DNA of 42,398 nt from a virus. Made by a program: the position numbers and the translations under genes. Shown piece by piece: positions 14,830-24,236 of this stretch. The first letter of the stretch is position 1. Every line of letters starts with the position of its first letter. Location of the stretch: IMG/VR virus record IMGVR_UViG_3300013103_000019, positions 1-42,398 of that record; one strand, given 5' to 3'. Below the pieces are notes generated by a model. That model made no database searches and was not told where the DNA came from. It saw nothing but the letters and a program-made list of their open reading frames with translations.

Positions 14830-16473
14830 ATGGCTGATTATTTATTTGATAAATTAGATTTTGATGATCTAAAAGAAAATATAATAAATTATATAAAAGA
14901 TTCTGATGAATTTCAAGATTATTCTTTTGATGGTTCTGCTTTAAATAGTATTGCAAATTTGTTGACTTATATTACACTTCAACAAAATTATTATTTAAAT
15001 ATGACGACTCAAGAATTATATTTGGATACTGCAACACTTTATAAAAATGCGGTAGTGATAGCAAAATCATTAAACTATATTCCTCATAGAAAAATTTCAT
15101 CAAGTTTAAAAATAAAAATGAAATGTGTTACTTTAGAAAAAGAAATTGAAGAAGATTATGGAATATTAATTCCACAAAATTGTTTGTTTAGTGTTGGTGG
15201 AAAAAAGTTTATAACAGAAGCTTCATATACTATTTTAGATAAAATTTCTGAAACTGAAATTTCTTTATATCAAAGAGAATTGTATGAAGAAACATTTACT
15301 TTTGATGGAAGTGATATTGAATTATTATATGGTTATGATATTGATGATAATTTTCTTTCAGTTACAGTTGATGGAGTTTTATGGACAGAATATAGAAATA
15401 ATATTTCTGGAACAAGTGATTCTGAAATATATTTTGTTGATTTAAATTTAGATGATAAATTAGTAATTACTTTTGGTGATAATATTATTGGTAAAAAACC
15501 ATTAAATGGTGTTGAAATAAAAGTTACTTATGGTGTTACTGAAGGAGTTTTAGGAAATTCTTTAACAGATGCTACATTAGATCAAACTGTTTATTCAAAT
15601 GTTACCGCTTTTGATAATAGTGATTTTTTAATTACTTCTGAAGTTTCTAATGGAGGATTAAATGAAGAGAGTTTAAATTCAATTAAAACTAATGCTCCAA
15701 AATTTTATGAAGCACAAAATAGAGCGGTTACTAGGCAAGATTATCAAGCATTATTAAAAGATATTTCATTTGTTGAAATATTGAATGTTTGGAATGGTGC
15801 TGATGAAAGTCCTCCAACTTATGGAACAATTTTTTCTACATTCAAACCAGTTGATACGATTTCAAATTTATCAGATACACAAAAAGATGAAATATATTCT
15901 TTTATTAGACCATATATGCCACTTTCAATCGTTCTAAAAATTATTGATCCAATTTATATTTATGTAAATATATCATCAAAAATATATTATTATTTAAATT
16001 ATAATAAATCAACTTCAACTATTAGTTCAGAAATTCAATCAAATATTTCTGATTATTTTAAAAATCAATTATTAGTTTATGATACTAAATTAAAATATTC
16101 AAATTTAATTCATTTAATTGATGAATTACCAGAAGTATCAAATAATTTAACTGATCTTATTTTAAATATAAAATTTAATAAAACAACTCTTTCAAGTTTT
16201 GCTTATTCTTTTGAAACAAGAAATGCTTTATTACCAGGTTCAATTGATAATACATATTTGAGAGATGATAGTTTAGGAAATATTGTTGATAAATCAACTT
16301 TAGAAATTATTGGTTCAGTTGATTATACAAGTGGAAGAATTAGTTTTGCAAGAGATGATATGGATGAAACAGATAATTTATTATATTTTAAAACTGCTAT
16401 TGATGATATTGTTTTTATTAGAAATAATTTACCTATTTTAGGAACAACAAATTTTACTTTTATTGGTGTATAA
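14830..16473 (+). CDS. gp6: Baseplate wedge protein gp6-like
   Basis: 547 residues (T4 gp6: 660). gp6 forms the inner baseplate ring (baseplate J-like family). The N-terminal half carries DLKENIINYIKDSDEFQDYSFDGSALNSIANLLTYITLQQNYYLNMTTQELYLDTATLYKN in sequence, which is the signature opening of gp6, including Y-FxGSxxxxxLLxY. Further on, NGGLNEESLNSIKTNAPKFYEAQNRAVTRQDYQALL (about 275-310) is the conserved baseplate-J element. It lies flush between genes 25 and the gp7-like gene, as in T4 (25, 6, 7, 8). Confidence 0.92.
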   Translation: MADYLFDKLDFDDLKENIINYIKDSDEFQDYSFDGSALNSIANLLTYITLQQNYYLNMTTQELYLDTATLYKNAVVIAKSLNYIPHRKISSSLKIKMKCVTLEKEIEEDYGILIPQNCLFSVGGKKFITEASYTILDKISETEISLYQRELYEETFTFDGSDIELLYGYDIDDNFLSVTVDGVLWTEYRNNISGTSDSEIYFVDLNLDDKLVITFGDNIIGKKPLNGVEIKVTYGVTEGVLGNSLTDATLDQTVYSNVTAFDNSDFLITSEVSNGGLNEESLNSIKTNAPKFYEAQNRAVTRQDYQALLKDISFVEILNVWNGADESPPTYGTIFSTFKPVDTISNLSDTQKDEIYSFIRPYMPLSIVLKIIDPIYIYVNISSKIYYYLNYNKSTSTISSEIQSNISDYFKNQLLVYDTKLKYSNLIHLIDELPEVSNNLTDLILNIKFNKTTLSSFAYSFETRNALLPGSIDNTYLRDDSLGNIVDKSTLEIIGSVDYTSGRISFARDDMDETDNLLYFKTAIDDIVFIRNNLPILGTTNFTFIGV

Positions 16474-17469
16474 ATGAAAGAAAGACCTTATTCTTATTTA
16501 GTTGATGCAATTATTCCACAATATATTAAAGATGAATATCCTAATTATATTGCTTTTATTAAAAAATATTTGGAAGCAATTGAATCTGAATCTGGACCAG
16601 TTGGAGTTTTATATTCTTTACCTGAATATATTGATATTAATTCTGTTAATGATGATTCATTAATTTATTATATAAAACAATATATTAGTTCATTTCCAGC
16701 AACTCTATTAAATGATTTAAATGTAAAAGAATTTATTAAAAATGCAAAAGTTTTTTATTCAAATAAAGGTAATGAAGAATCATTAAAATTTATTTTTAAT
16801 TTATTAAATAAAAAAATTAAAATAAAATATCCTGCTGAAAGTATTTTTATTTTAAATCAAAGTGAATTAGATAATAGTAAATATTTACATGATAATTTTT
16901 ATTATGCTTATTATACATATGAAGTTGAAACTGATTTAGATATTGGTATTTATGAAGATTTAGTTAAAAACACTATGCATCCAATCGGTGTAAAAGTTTT
17001 TGCTAATAAAATAATTGAATTTCCAGATATTGGAAATATGGAAATGATAATTCCTCATAATAATGAAGAATTTTATATTGAGGAACAAAATCATTTTAAT
17101 ACAAATTCAAGAACTGGTGTTTTGGATAATAGAGATATTCAATTAGTCTATTCTTCTAGTCCTGGTGTGATAAATAATTATATAATTTTATCGGGAACAA
17201 TAGCTTTAATGTTCTGGATAGATGAACTTTTTACTGGAACTTTAGTAAGTTCAGTAAGAACATATGATTATTATTTAACAAAAATAGAAGATTTATTTAG
17301 TTATAAAATAAAAGATTTTTATGATTTTGATACTAAATTATTTTTTGATGGTATATATCCAAAGAATGATTTAGAACCAACAAATAATTTAAAACCACTT
17401 TCTTTAACAAATAATGATGTAGATACAATTAATGTTCAAAGAAGTGCTAATTTAGATATCACAAGTTAA
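16474..17469 (+). CDS. Baseplate wedge gp7-like protein (short)
   Basis: 331 residues. The N terminus, SYLVDAIIPQYIKDEYPNYIAFIKKYLEAI, and the segment NAKVFYSNKGNEESLKFIFNLLNKKIKIKYP (about 91-121) match a family that is encoded next to gp6 in many T4-like phages and is usually treated as a gp7-like wedge or baseplate structural protein. NTMHPIGVKVFANKI (about 167-181) is another shared element. T4 gp7 is far longer (1,032), so only part of that function can be present. It directly follows gene 6 with no gap. Confidence 0.6.
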   Translation: MKERPYSYLVDAIIPQYIKDEYPNYIAFIKKYLEAIESESGPVGVLYSLPEYIDINSVNDDSLIYYIKQYISSFPATLLNDLNVKEFIKNAKVFYSNKGNEESLKFIFNLLNKKIKIKYPAESIFILNQSELDNSKYLHDNFYYAYYTYEVETDLDIGIYEDLVKNTMHPIGVKVFANKIIEFPDIGNMEMIIPHNNEEFYIEEQNHFNTNSRTGVLDNRDIQLVYSSSPGVINNYIILSGTIALMFWIDELFTGTLVSSVRTYDYYLTKIEDLFSYKIKDFYDFDTKLFFDGIYPKNDLEPTNNLKPLSLTNNDVDTINVQRSANLDITS

Positions 17470-17480
17470 TGGAGAAATAG

Positions 17481-18323
17481 ATGTCTTATACAAAAACAAC
17501 GTGGGTAAATGATCAAGCTCCAGCTATTAATGCAACAAATTTAAATAACATAGAAGATGGAATAGCTGATGTTGATTCTAGAACAACTACTTTAGAAGGT
17601 CAAGTTACAAATTTTAAAACAGGATCAGAAATTACTACAGAAATTGGTGCAGCGGTTGATGATTTATCAGGAGTTACAGATGCGTCAACTGCAAGAAGTA
17701 ATTTAAGCGTTTATTCAACATCAGAAGTAAATGCTTTAGTTGATGATTTATCTGGTGTATCAAACGCATCTGGAGCAAGAAGTAATTTAGGCGTTTATTC
17801 AACATCAGAAGTAAATGCTTTAGTTGATGATTTATCTGGTGTATCAAACGCATCTGGAGCAAGAAGTAATTTAGGTTTGGTTATTGGAACAGATGTTTTA
17901 GCTTATAGTGCTTATGTTTCATATAAAAATGCTTCAGAAACAAGATCAGCAAGTATTAATATGGCTGATAATACTTTTCAAAGACCTAAATTAATAGATT
18001 ATTCAGAAACAGTAAATGCTTTAGGTACTGTTGGAGCTTCTCCAGATGTAGATTTAGAAGATGGTAATGTTATTACTGCAACAGTTTCAACAACAGCACC
18101 AACATTTACATTCAGTAATCCTCCAGCAAGTGGTTCTGAAGGTTCTTTCACTTTAATTTTAACTAATGGTGCAGCTTCTACGATAACTTGGCCTACTTCT
18201 GTAGATTGGGAAGGTGGAACAGCTCCTACATTAACTGCTTCTGGTATAGATATATTAGTTTTTACGACTATTGATGCTGGTACAACTTGGTATGGTTTTC
18301 TTGCTGGAAAGGATATTAAATAG
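17481..18323 (+). CDS. Repeat-containing tail fibre protein
   Basis: 280 residues. After an N-terminal helix (NLNNIEDGIADVDSRTTTLEGQV), as found where fibres attach to baseplates, there is a tandem 28-residue repeat, two nearly identical copies of VYSTSEVNALVDDLSGVSNA plus a third degenerate one. The C-terminal half is a beta-rich domain with TFTFSNPPASGSEGSFTLIL and GTTWYGFLAGKDI, an ending common in phage tail-spike or fibre head domains. It lies between wedge genes and a DUF7483-like protein, so it is likely a receptor-binding or fibre component. Confidence 0.65.
   Translation: MSYTKTTWVNDQAPAINATNLNNIEDGIADVDSRTTTLEGQVTNFKTGSEITTEIGAAVDDLSGVTDASTARSNLSVYSTSEVNALVDDLSGVSNASGARSNLGVYSTSEVNALVDDLSGVSNASGARSNLGLVIGTDVLAYSAYVSYKNASETRSASINMADNTFQRPKLIDYSETVNALGTVGASPDVDLEDGNVITATVSTTAPTFTFSNPPASGSEGSFTLILTNGAASTITWPTSVDWEGGTAPTLTASGIDILVFTTIDAGTTWYGFLAGKDIK
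17707..17874. repeat. 84-base tandem repeat within fibre gene
   Basis: Two copies, 17707-17790 and 17791-17874, are nearly identical at base level, with a degenerate partial copy upstream (VDDLSGVTDASTARSNL). Near-identity at base level points to recent duplication, a usual way fibres change length. Confidence 0.85.
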
Positions 18324-19298
18324 ATGTTATTAGCAGATAAATTAAAAATTGTTGGTGGGCTTCCTAAAATATTTGATCAATTTATTTATACCGGAACGGG
18401 TGCAGCTAAAACAATTACAACTGATCTTGATTTAGTTAATAATCGAGGATTAGCTGTTGTTAAAAATAGAGATGGTACTGATGGTCGATGGCAATGTTCA
18501 GATACTGTAAATGGTGTTAATGTACAATTAAATCCTGATAATTCGGATGAATATTTTACAGCAACTGATAAAATCACAGCTTTTGGGACGACTGGATTTA
18601 CTTTAGGTACTAGTAATTATATTAATACAAATGGTGTTCATTATGTAGGATTTTCAATTCGAGCTAGTTCTTTAAGTTCTAATAGAATTTTTAGAGTCAA
18701 AACTTATACGGGAAATGGAACGGCTGGAAAAACAGTTAATCATTTGATGGGAACCACTCCCACAATGATCTGGATAAAAAATGATCACGATGATCGTGAT
18801 TGGGCGGTTTATCATAAACACTTACATGCAACTGCTCCAGAAGAATATAAATTAAAATTAAATCTAACAGATGAAAGAGTAGAAACAAATAATTGGAATG
18901 ATACAGCTCTCAATGATACTTATGTGACTTTAGGATATGGTCAAAGTGTAAATGAAAATAATCAAGATTTTACCATGTATACTTTTGCTGATTATCCTGG
19001 TATATTTAAAACTGGTGCTTATACTGGAAATGGTACATCACAGAATATTGACATGGGATTTGCGACTGGTGCAAGTATGTTTGTTTCAAAGTCTATTTCT
19101 GCAACTGGTGGATGGCATTTGTGGTGTAAAAGTTTAGGAATAGGTTCAGGAAATGAAGGATATATGGATTTAGATAATAATACTGATGAGACAACCGGAA
19201 GTGATTTTGTAGATTACTATGCTTCTGGAATTACTGTTAAAGGGAATAGTCATGGTAATTATAATGGGGCTGATTACATATATTTTGCATTTGCTTAA
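18324..19298 (+). CDS. DUF7483-like tail fibre/structural protein
   Basis: 324 residues. The pattern YTGNGTAGKTVNHLMGTTPTMIWIKNDHDDRDWAVYHKHL (about 132-170) and a second YTGNGTSQNIDMGFATGASMFVSKS (about 232-256), ending with NGADYIYFAFA, is that of a fibre-type domain common in aquatic phage virion proteins (DUF7483, from memory). The pieces are two or three related beta modules, each starting with YTGxGxxxxI. It probably forms a receptor-contacting or decorative fibre part. It starts flush after the previous fibre gene with no ribosome-binding site of its own, suggesting translational coupling. Confidence 0.65.
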   Translation: MLLADKLKIVGGLPKIFDQFIYTGTGAAKTITTDLDLVNNRGLAVVKNRDGTDGRWQCSDTVNGVNVQLNPDNSDEYFTATDKITAFGTTGFTLGTSNYINTNGVHYVGFSIRASSLSSNRIFRVKTYTGNGTAGKTVNHLMGTTPTMIWIKNDHDDRDWAVYHKHLHATAPEEYKLKLNLTDERVETNNWNDTALNDTYVTLGYGQSVNENNQDFTMYTFADYPGIFKTGAYTGNGTSQNIDMGFATGASMFVSKSISATGGWHLWCKSLGIGSGNEGYMDLDNNTDETTGSDFVDYYASGITVKGNSHGNYNGADYIYFAFA

Positions 19299-19318
19299 AA
19301 AATAAATAGGAGAAAAAA

Positions 19319-19849
19319 ATGGTTTTTTATAACCCAACAACTCAAGAAATATTAAATGATGTAGAAGAATTAAAAGAAAAATTATACCCTTCTACTTTAC
19401 CAGCAGAAATTACTGATGAAAAAATTAGTTTTACTGGTTGGTATATACTGAATAAAACAACTGCGCCAGTAGTTGATGATTTTCATAATGCTGAATTAGA
19501 TGGTGCTACTTATACTGATGGTAAGTATTATATGAAATGGAAAATTGTTGATAAATATTCAGATATTGATGTAGTTAAAACAAGAAAAAAAGAAATAATT
19601 AAGAAAGAAGCTAATGAAAAAATTCTTGAAATTGCTGATGAAATAAAACAAAGAAATTTATTAGCTACTGGATTAAATTTGCAACATATAGGTCCTTCAA
19701 ATTGGTCTGCTGAAGAAGAAGCGACTTCTGATGCTATATTAGCGATTTGGGCTCAAATAAAAGCAATTAGAGATGAATCAGATATAATGGAAGCATCCGT
19801 AGATTCAGCAACATCTATTCAAGATGTAATTGATGTTGATTGGTCTTGA
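19319..19849 (+). CDS. Possible tail fibre assembly/chaperone-like protein
   Basis: 176 residues. N-terminal beta-rich part (GWYILNKTTAPVVDDFHNAELDG..YYMKWKIVDKY), then a long charged helix (KTRKKEIIKKEANEKILEIADEIKQ, about 86-110) and WSAEEEATSDAILAIWAQIKAIRDESDIMEA. Such a small-domain-plus-helix layout beside fibre genes is common for tail fibre assembly chaperones, but I see no decisive motif. The start has AGGAGAA. The short gap after it holds the GATAAATA at 19848. Confidence 0.45.
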   Translation: MVFYNPTTQEILNDVEELKEKLYPSTLPAEITDEKISFTGWYILNKTTAPVVDDFHNAELDGATYTDGKYYMKWKIVDKYSDIDVVKTRKKEIIKKEANEKILEIADEIKQRNLLATGLNLQHIGPSNWSAEEEATSDAILAIWAQIKAIRDESDIMEASVDSATSIQDVIDVDWS

Positions 19850-19855
19850 TAAATA
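19848..19855 (+). promoter_or_regulatory. Putative late promoter GATAAATA before gp8-like gene
   Basis: GATAAATA overlaps the stop of the preceding gene and ends 20 bases before the next ATG, with a strong AAGGAGAA between. Confidence 0.4.
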
Positions 19856-19875
19856 AACTAAAGGAGAAATATTAA

Positions 19876-20388
19876 ATGGCTGTTATTACTTTAAACAGTA
19901 GAACACAAAGAACATATGATTTAGCACAAAAAAATCTTTATATTGGTTTTGGACAAACATCTGCTTGGTCAAATGAAAATATTCCTGATGCACCAGATCC
20001 TTCTGATACTTTATTAGATGAATTAAATTTTATTGCTAGAGTTGAAAACATCAAATATGTAAAACCTGATCCTGGTGGTTCTATTGTTTATAGAGATACA
20101 AATTGGTTAGAAGTTGCTGAAGAAAATATTTTTACAGAAAATATTATCAATTTATATTTAGATGTTCTTTTAGATTATGATAATTATCCTTTGATTTCAT
20201 TTAGAGCTATAGGGCTTTTAGAAAATCCAACTTGGATGAATGTTGATATAGAAACTGATTGTACAGAACAAGAATATGATGTTGGTGATCTTCATAGTCA
20301 AGGTGTTTTACATTATATAGATAATAGATTAGTTACACACAGAAGTATCAGTCAAAAAGAAAAAGTATCAATAATCTTAGAATTTTAA
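19876..20388 (+). CDS. gp8: Baseplate wedge protein gp8-like (half length)
   Basis: 170 residues against 334 in T4. The two ends match T4 gp8: LYIGFGQTSAWSNENIPDAPDPSD near residue 20 parallels the T4 segment with FITFGRSEPWSSNEN, and the C-terminal GVLHYIDNRLVTHRSISQKEKVSIILEF parallels GEMIYMENRPPIIMAMDQTEEINILFTF-type ending. The middle of T4 gp8 is missing, so this is a compact form. gp8 is a dimer that binds gp6/gp7/gp10 in the wedge. The comparison with T4 is from memory of its sequence. Confidence 0.7.
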   Translation: MAVITLNSRTQRTYDLAQKNLYIGFGQTSAWSNENIPDAPDPSDTLLDELNFIARVENIKYVKPDPGGSIVYRDTNWLEVAEENIFTENIINLYLDVLLDYDNYPLISFRAIGLLENPTWMNVDIETDCTEQEYDVGDLHSQGVLHYIDNRLVTHRSISQKEKVSIILEF

Positions 20389-20403
20389 AAAGGAATTATA
20401 TAA

Positions 20404-23400
20404 ATGGATTTGAATCAATATCCTTATTACGATGACCATCAATCTCAATATGAAAAGGGTTATAAACAATTACTTTATAATCCTGGTCGACCTCTTCAAG
20501 CTAGAGAATTAACACAAAATCAATCTTTATTAATAGATCAATTACAAGAAAATTTTAATACTCTATATAAAAATGGTACATTGATTGAAGGTTGTGATTT
20601 GTCTATTTCTTCAACTGAAGATACAGCTTATTTATCTTCAGGGTTATTATATTTTGATGGAAGAGTATATGTAGTTGAAGATCAAACTATCTCAATAACT
20701 AAATCTGGAATAGAAAATATCGGATTAAAAATAGTCGAAACAATTATTGATTCTGATGATGATTCAACATTATTTGATCCTGCAGCTGGATATAATAATT
20801 ATAATTTACCTGGTGCTGATCGTTTAAAACAAATATGGACAATTGCTAAAGATGATGAAGATATGATTACATTTTATACTATAACAGATGGTGTCATTAC
20901 TGATGCAGCTAAAAAACCTGATTATAGTATTATTATGGATACTTTAGCAAAAAGAACATATGATGAATCAGGTAATTATCTTGTTGAAGGAATGGAATTA
21001 TATACAGAAGCAAGTATTAATGCAAATAAAATGAATTTTGCTATCGATGCTGGTAAGGCTTATGTTCAAGGATATGAAGTCAATTTTATAGTTCCTCAAA
21101 AAATAGAAGTTGATTTATCACAAACTTTTGATGAAAGATTAAATGAACCTAAAACTTTTTCTAGTGGAACAACAAATTATAAATTAAATGTTCCTTATGT
21201 AAAAGAAGTTGAGCATTTATCTGCTCATGTTGCAGTAGCTTCTGTTGAAATTATCAGGGGAGCAGTTTCAAATACTGCTGATTCAATTCCAGGTTATTCT
21301 TCAATTTATTCAATTACAAAAATTTCTGATACTGATGGTGGTGGTGCAGATTATACTCCATCAACTGATTATATTTTGACTGGTGATACTGTTGATTGGT
21401 CTCCAGGTGGAAGTGAACCATCAGGTGGAAGTTCATATTGGGTTGATTTTATTTATGTTAAAGATTTAGTTCTTAATACAGATTATACTTTAGTATCAAA
21501 TTCTGAAGATTCTAAATATTCAGATGTTCATATTTCAGGTGGGGATACTCCTGTTGATGCTTCTGAAATGTTAATTGATTATAATTATTATTTAGCAAGA
21601 ACTGATTTAGTTTCAATTAATAAAGATGGAAAAATAATTGTTACCACTGGAAATCCTGTTTTTTATACAGAGGATCAAATTCCTAGCGCTTCAGAACAAA
21701 ACCTTCCAATAGGTACAATTAAATTGATGCCTAATAGAGATTATGATGAATCTCTAATTTATGAATATAAATATTCTAGAGTAACAATGCGAGATCTTTA
21801 TAATTTACTTGTTAGAGTAGATGATTTGGAATTAAATCAAGCAGAATTAGCATTAGAAAATCAAGCAAAAAGTTCTGAATTACCAACATCTTTAAGAGGA
21901 ATATTAGTTGATAATTTTAGTGATTTTGATAAATCAAATATAACAGCTGGTGATTGGAAATGTGCTTTAAATTTAATTGATAATGAATTAACTGCAGCAA
22001 TTGATTATGATAATATAAGTTTTGATTATTTAAATAATACTGAAACTGATGTTGATATTAAAAATGATGGTGGTCATATTGATATTACTTTAGAAAGAAC
22101 AGCTGAAACGGTTGCTTTAGAAATAGAAAATAAAACTGGAACATTAAATTTAAATCCTTATGGTTTTATTCCTGCAGCTGGTACTGTTGTTATTGATCCA
22201 GCTGTTGATAATTGGGTTCATGAAGAAGTTAAAAATATTGTTAAAACAAAAAATGTTAATGTTAGATCATATAGAACAATTCATCGCCCTTGGTTATGGT
22301 GGTGGTCTTCAAGAAGATATGTTCATTTTAGAAAAACTAAAAAATATTTAGATACTTCTATAAAAAATACTGAAAAAATTGAAGAAAAAATTGCACAAAT
22401 TGCTCAAGAATCAATAATTACTTTTACTGGTCAAGATTGGACAGTTGGAAATAGAATTCAAATAAATTTTGATGATACTAGAATTATTCCAGCAACAGGT
22501 ACTGTAGATGGAGATGATTATTTAATTGTTCAATCTGGTGGTGGATTTACTGGAACTTTTGTTGTTCCTTCTAATACAAAAACCGGTACTCATAAGGTTG
22601 ATTTTATTGATATTGATGCTAATTTAATTTCATCAGCTACTTTTACAAGTAATGGTGTTAATAAAATTATTAAGAAAAGAAAAGTTGTTACTAAACGACA
22701 TGAAATTATTAGAGGATGGAGATGGTCAAGAAGAACTAGATGGTGGAATTGGAATGGTCACCATCGTCATTGGTTCATTGATCCTCTTGCACAATCTTTT
22801 AATTTTGAAGATAATAAAATGTTTAGTTCTATTGATCTTTATTTTAAAACTAAAGGCTCTAGTGATACAAAAGCATTTTTACAAATTGGATATATTGAAA
22901 ATGGATTTCCTTCAAGTTCTTCAATATTTCATTATCAAGAAATATTACCAGAAGATATAACAGTTTCAACTGATGGTTCTGTTGCAACAAATATTGAATT
23001 TACTGCTCCAATTTTTATCCCAGCAGGTAAAACATTTTTTATTAGTGTTGGTTCTGAAAGTAATGAATATTCATTATTTATTTCAGAAATGGGTAAAAAA
23101 GATATTATTACCGATGAAATAGTCAGTAAAAATTCATATTTAACTGGAATATTATTTGCTTCTTCAAATAATGATACTTGGACTCCATTACAAACGAAAG
23201 ATTTATCATTTAAATTATATGAACCTACTTTTAAAACATCAGGTAATATTATAACAGAAAATAAAACTGGATTAAATATTGCTTATATTAATCCACAAAT
23301 TGATAATATTTTACCTCCAGAAACTGATCTTAAATATTTTTATTCTAATGATAATGGAGTTACTTGGGAATCTATTTTACATGATGAATTTAATACATTA

Positions 23401-24045
23401 GATACATTAAATACTTCAGCAAAAATAAAAATTGAATTTACAGGTAATGGAAAACTTACTCCATCAATTGATTTTAATACTTTAAATGTTATTACTTCAG
23501 CTTTTAATACTGATGGTGATAATTATTATCAAACAAAACAAGTTGATAATGTTCCTGCTTATAATACAGTAAAAACTTCTTTTGATATGAATTTACCATC
23601 AGGAACAGCTGCTACATTTTATGGTTCATTGGATGGTTTATTGTTCTTTCCTTTGAATAGAATTGGTGATCAAGATGAAACTTCTGAAATTGAAACAGAT
23701 GTATATAATTACATTTATACAACTGATATCACTGATTTTAGTACGATTGGAATTACTGGAACAACCGGAACTCCAGAAGAAGGTGAAACATTTACTAATG
23801 GTGGAAATTCTTTTACATATCTTGATCATACTTCATCAAATTGTTTATTTTCAGATAAATCTGGAACATTAACTAGTTTGACTTTTACAGGTGATTCATC
23901 AGGTGCTACAATTACTACGGGTGGAACTGGTGATACAGCTTATTCAACTGGAACACAATTTACTGGAAAAATTCATTTAAATAATACTTCAGCTTTAAGT
24001 TCACCAGTTATTGAAAAACTTAGATTTATAATGAAAACTGTTTAA
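20404..24045 (+). CDS. DUF4815-type large tail protein
   Basis: 1,213 residues. The N terminus, LLYNPGRPLQARELTQNQSLLIDQLQENFNTLYKNG (about 22-57), is the signature of DUF4815 proteins, which sit at the baseplate rim and carry fibres. NKMNFAIDAGKAYVQGYEVNF (about 200-220) is also shared. The DPLAQSFNF (about 794) opens a conserved beta domain including GKTFFISVGSESNEYSLFISEMG. Two odd Trp/Arg/His-rich patches occur, HRPWLWWWSSRRYVHFRK (about 627-644) and RGWRWSRRTRWWNWNGHHRHW (about 770-790). The C terminus is Thr/Gly-rich and may be a receptor or lectin-like tip. It follows gp8-like and precedes the accessory cassette. Confidence 0.75.
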   Translation: MDLNQYPYYDDHQSQYEKGYKQLLYNPGRPLQARELTQNQSLLIDQLQENFNTLYKNGTLIEGCDLSISSTEDTAYLSSGLLYFDGRVYVVEDQTISITKSGIENIGLKIVETIIDSDDDSTLFDPAAGYNNYNLPGADRLKQIWTIAKDDEDMITFYTITDGVITDAAKKPDYSIIMDTLAKRTYDESGNYLVEGMELYTEASINANKMNFAIDAGKAYVQGYEVNFIVPQKIEVDLSQTFDERLNEPKTFSSGTTNYKLNVPYVKEVEHLSAHVAVASVEIIRGAVSNTADSIPGYSSIYSITKISDTDGGGADYTPSTDYILTGDTVDWSPGGSEPSGGSSYWVDFIYVKDLVLNTDYTLVSNSEDSKYSDVHISGGDTPVDASEMLIDYNYYLARTDLVSINKDGKIIVTTGNPVFYTEDQIPSASEQNLPIGTIKLMPNRDYDESLIYEYKYSRVTMRDLYNLLVRVDDLELNQAELALENQAKSSELPTSLRGILVDNFSDFDKSNITAGDWKCALNLIDNELTAAIDYDNISFDYLNNTETDVDIKNDGGHIDITLERTAETVALEIENKTGTLNLNPYGFIPAAGTVVIDPAVDNWVHEEVKNIVKTKNVNVRSYRTIHRPWLWWWSSRRYVHFRKTKKYLDTSIKNTEKIEEKIAQIAQESIITFTGQDWTVGNRIQINFDDTRIIPATGTVDGDDYLIVQSGGGFTGTFVVPSNTKTGTHKVDFIDIDANLISSATFTSNGVNKIIKKRKVVTKRHEIIRGWRWSRRTRWWNWNGHHRHWFIDPLAQSFNFEDNKMFSSIDLYFKTKGSSDTKAFLQIGYIENGFPSSSSIFHYQEILPEDITVSTDGSVATNIEFTAPIFIPAGKTFFISVGSESNEYSLFISEMGKKDIITDEIVSKNSYLTGILFASSNNDTWTPLQTKDLSFKLYEPTFKTSGNIITENKTGLNIAYINPQIDNILPPETDLKYFYSNDNGVTWESILHDEFNTLDTLNTSAKIKIEFTGNGKLTPSIDFNTLNVITSAFNTDGDNYYQTKQVDNVPAYNTVKTSFDMNLPSGTAATFYGSLDGLLFFPLNRIGDQDETSEIETDVYNYIYTTDITDFSTIGITGTTGTPEEGETFTNGGNSFTYLDHTSSNCLFSDKSGTLTSLTFTGDSSGATITTGGTGDTAYSTGTQFTGKIHLNNTSALSSPVIEKLRFIMKTV

Positions 24046-24059
24046 AAGGATATATAATA

Positions 24060-24233
24060 ATGATAGAAAAAAGATGTTTAAATTCTGGTGCTTTATTATT
24101 CTTTCCTTCAAAAGAAGATTTACAAAAACAAGAAGAATCTAAAAAGATTTTAGATTTAGAAAAGAAAAATAAGTATTTAGATAAAAAAATTAAAAAATTA
24201 GAAACTTTGGTTAAAAGTTTAATAAAGGAATAA
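24060..24233 (+). CDS. Small coiled-coil protein
   Basis: 57 residues, too short for most callers, with AAAAGGATAT before the ATG. It reads MIEKRCLNSGALLFFPSKED, then a Lys/Glu/Leu heptad helix through the C terminus (ILDLEKKNKYLDKKIKKLE). It lies three bases before the next gene. Function is unknown. A short trimerising adaptor for a virion protein is possible, given its neighbours. Confidence 0.6.
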   Translation: MIEKRCLNSGALLFFPSKEDLQKQEESKKILDLEKKNKYLDKKIKKLETLVKSLIKE

Positions 24234-24236
24234 TTA

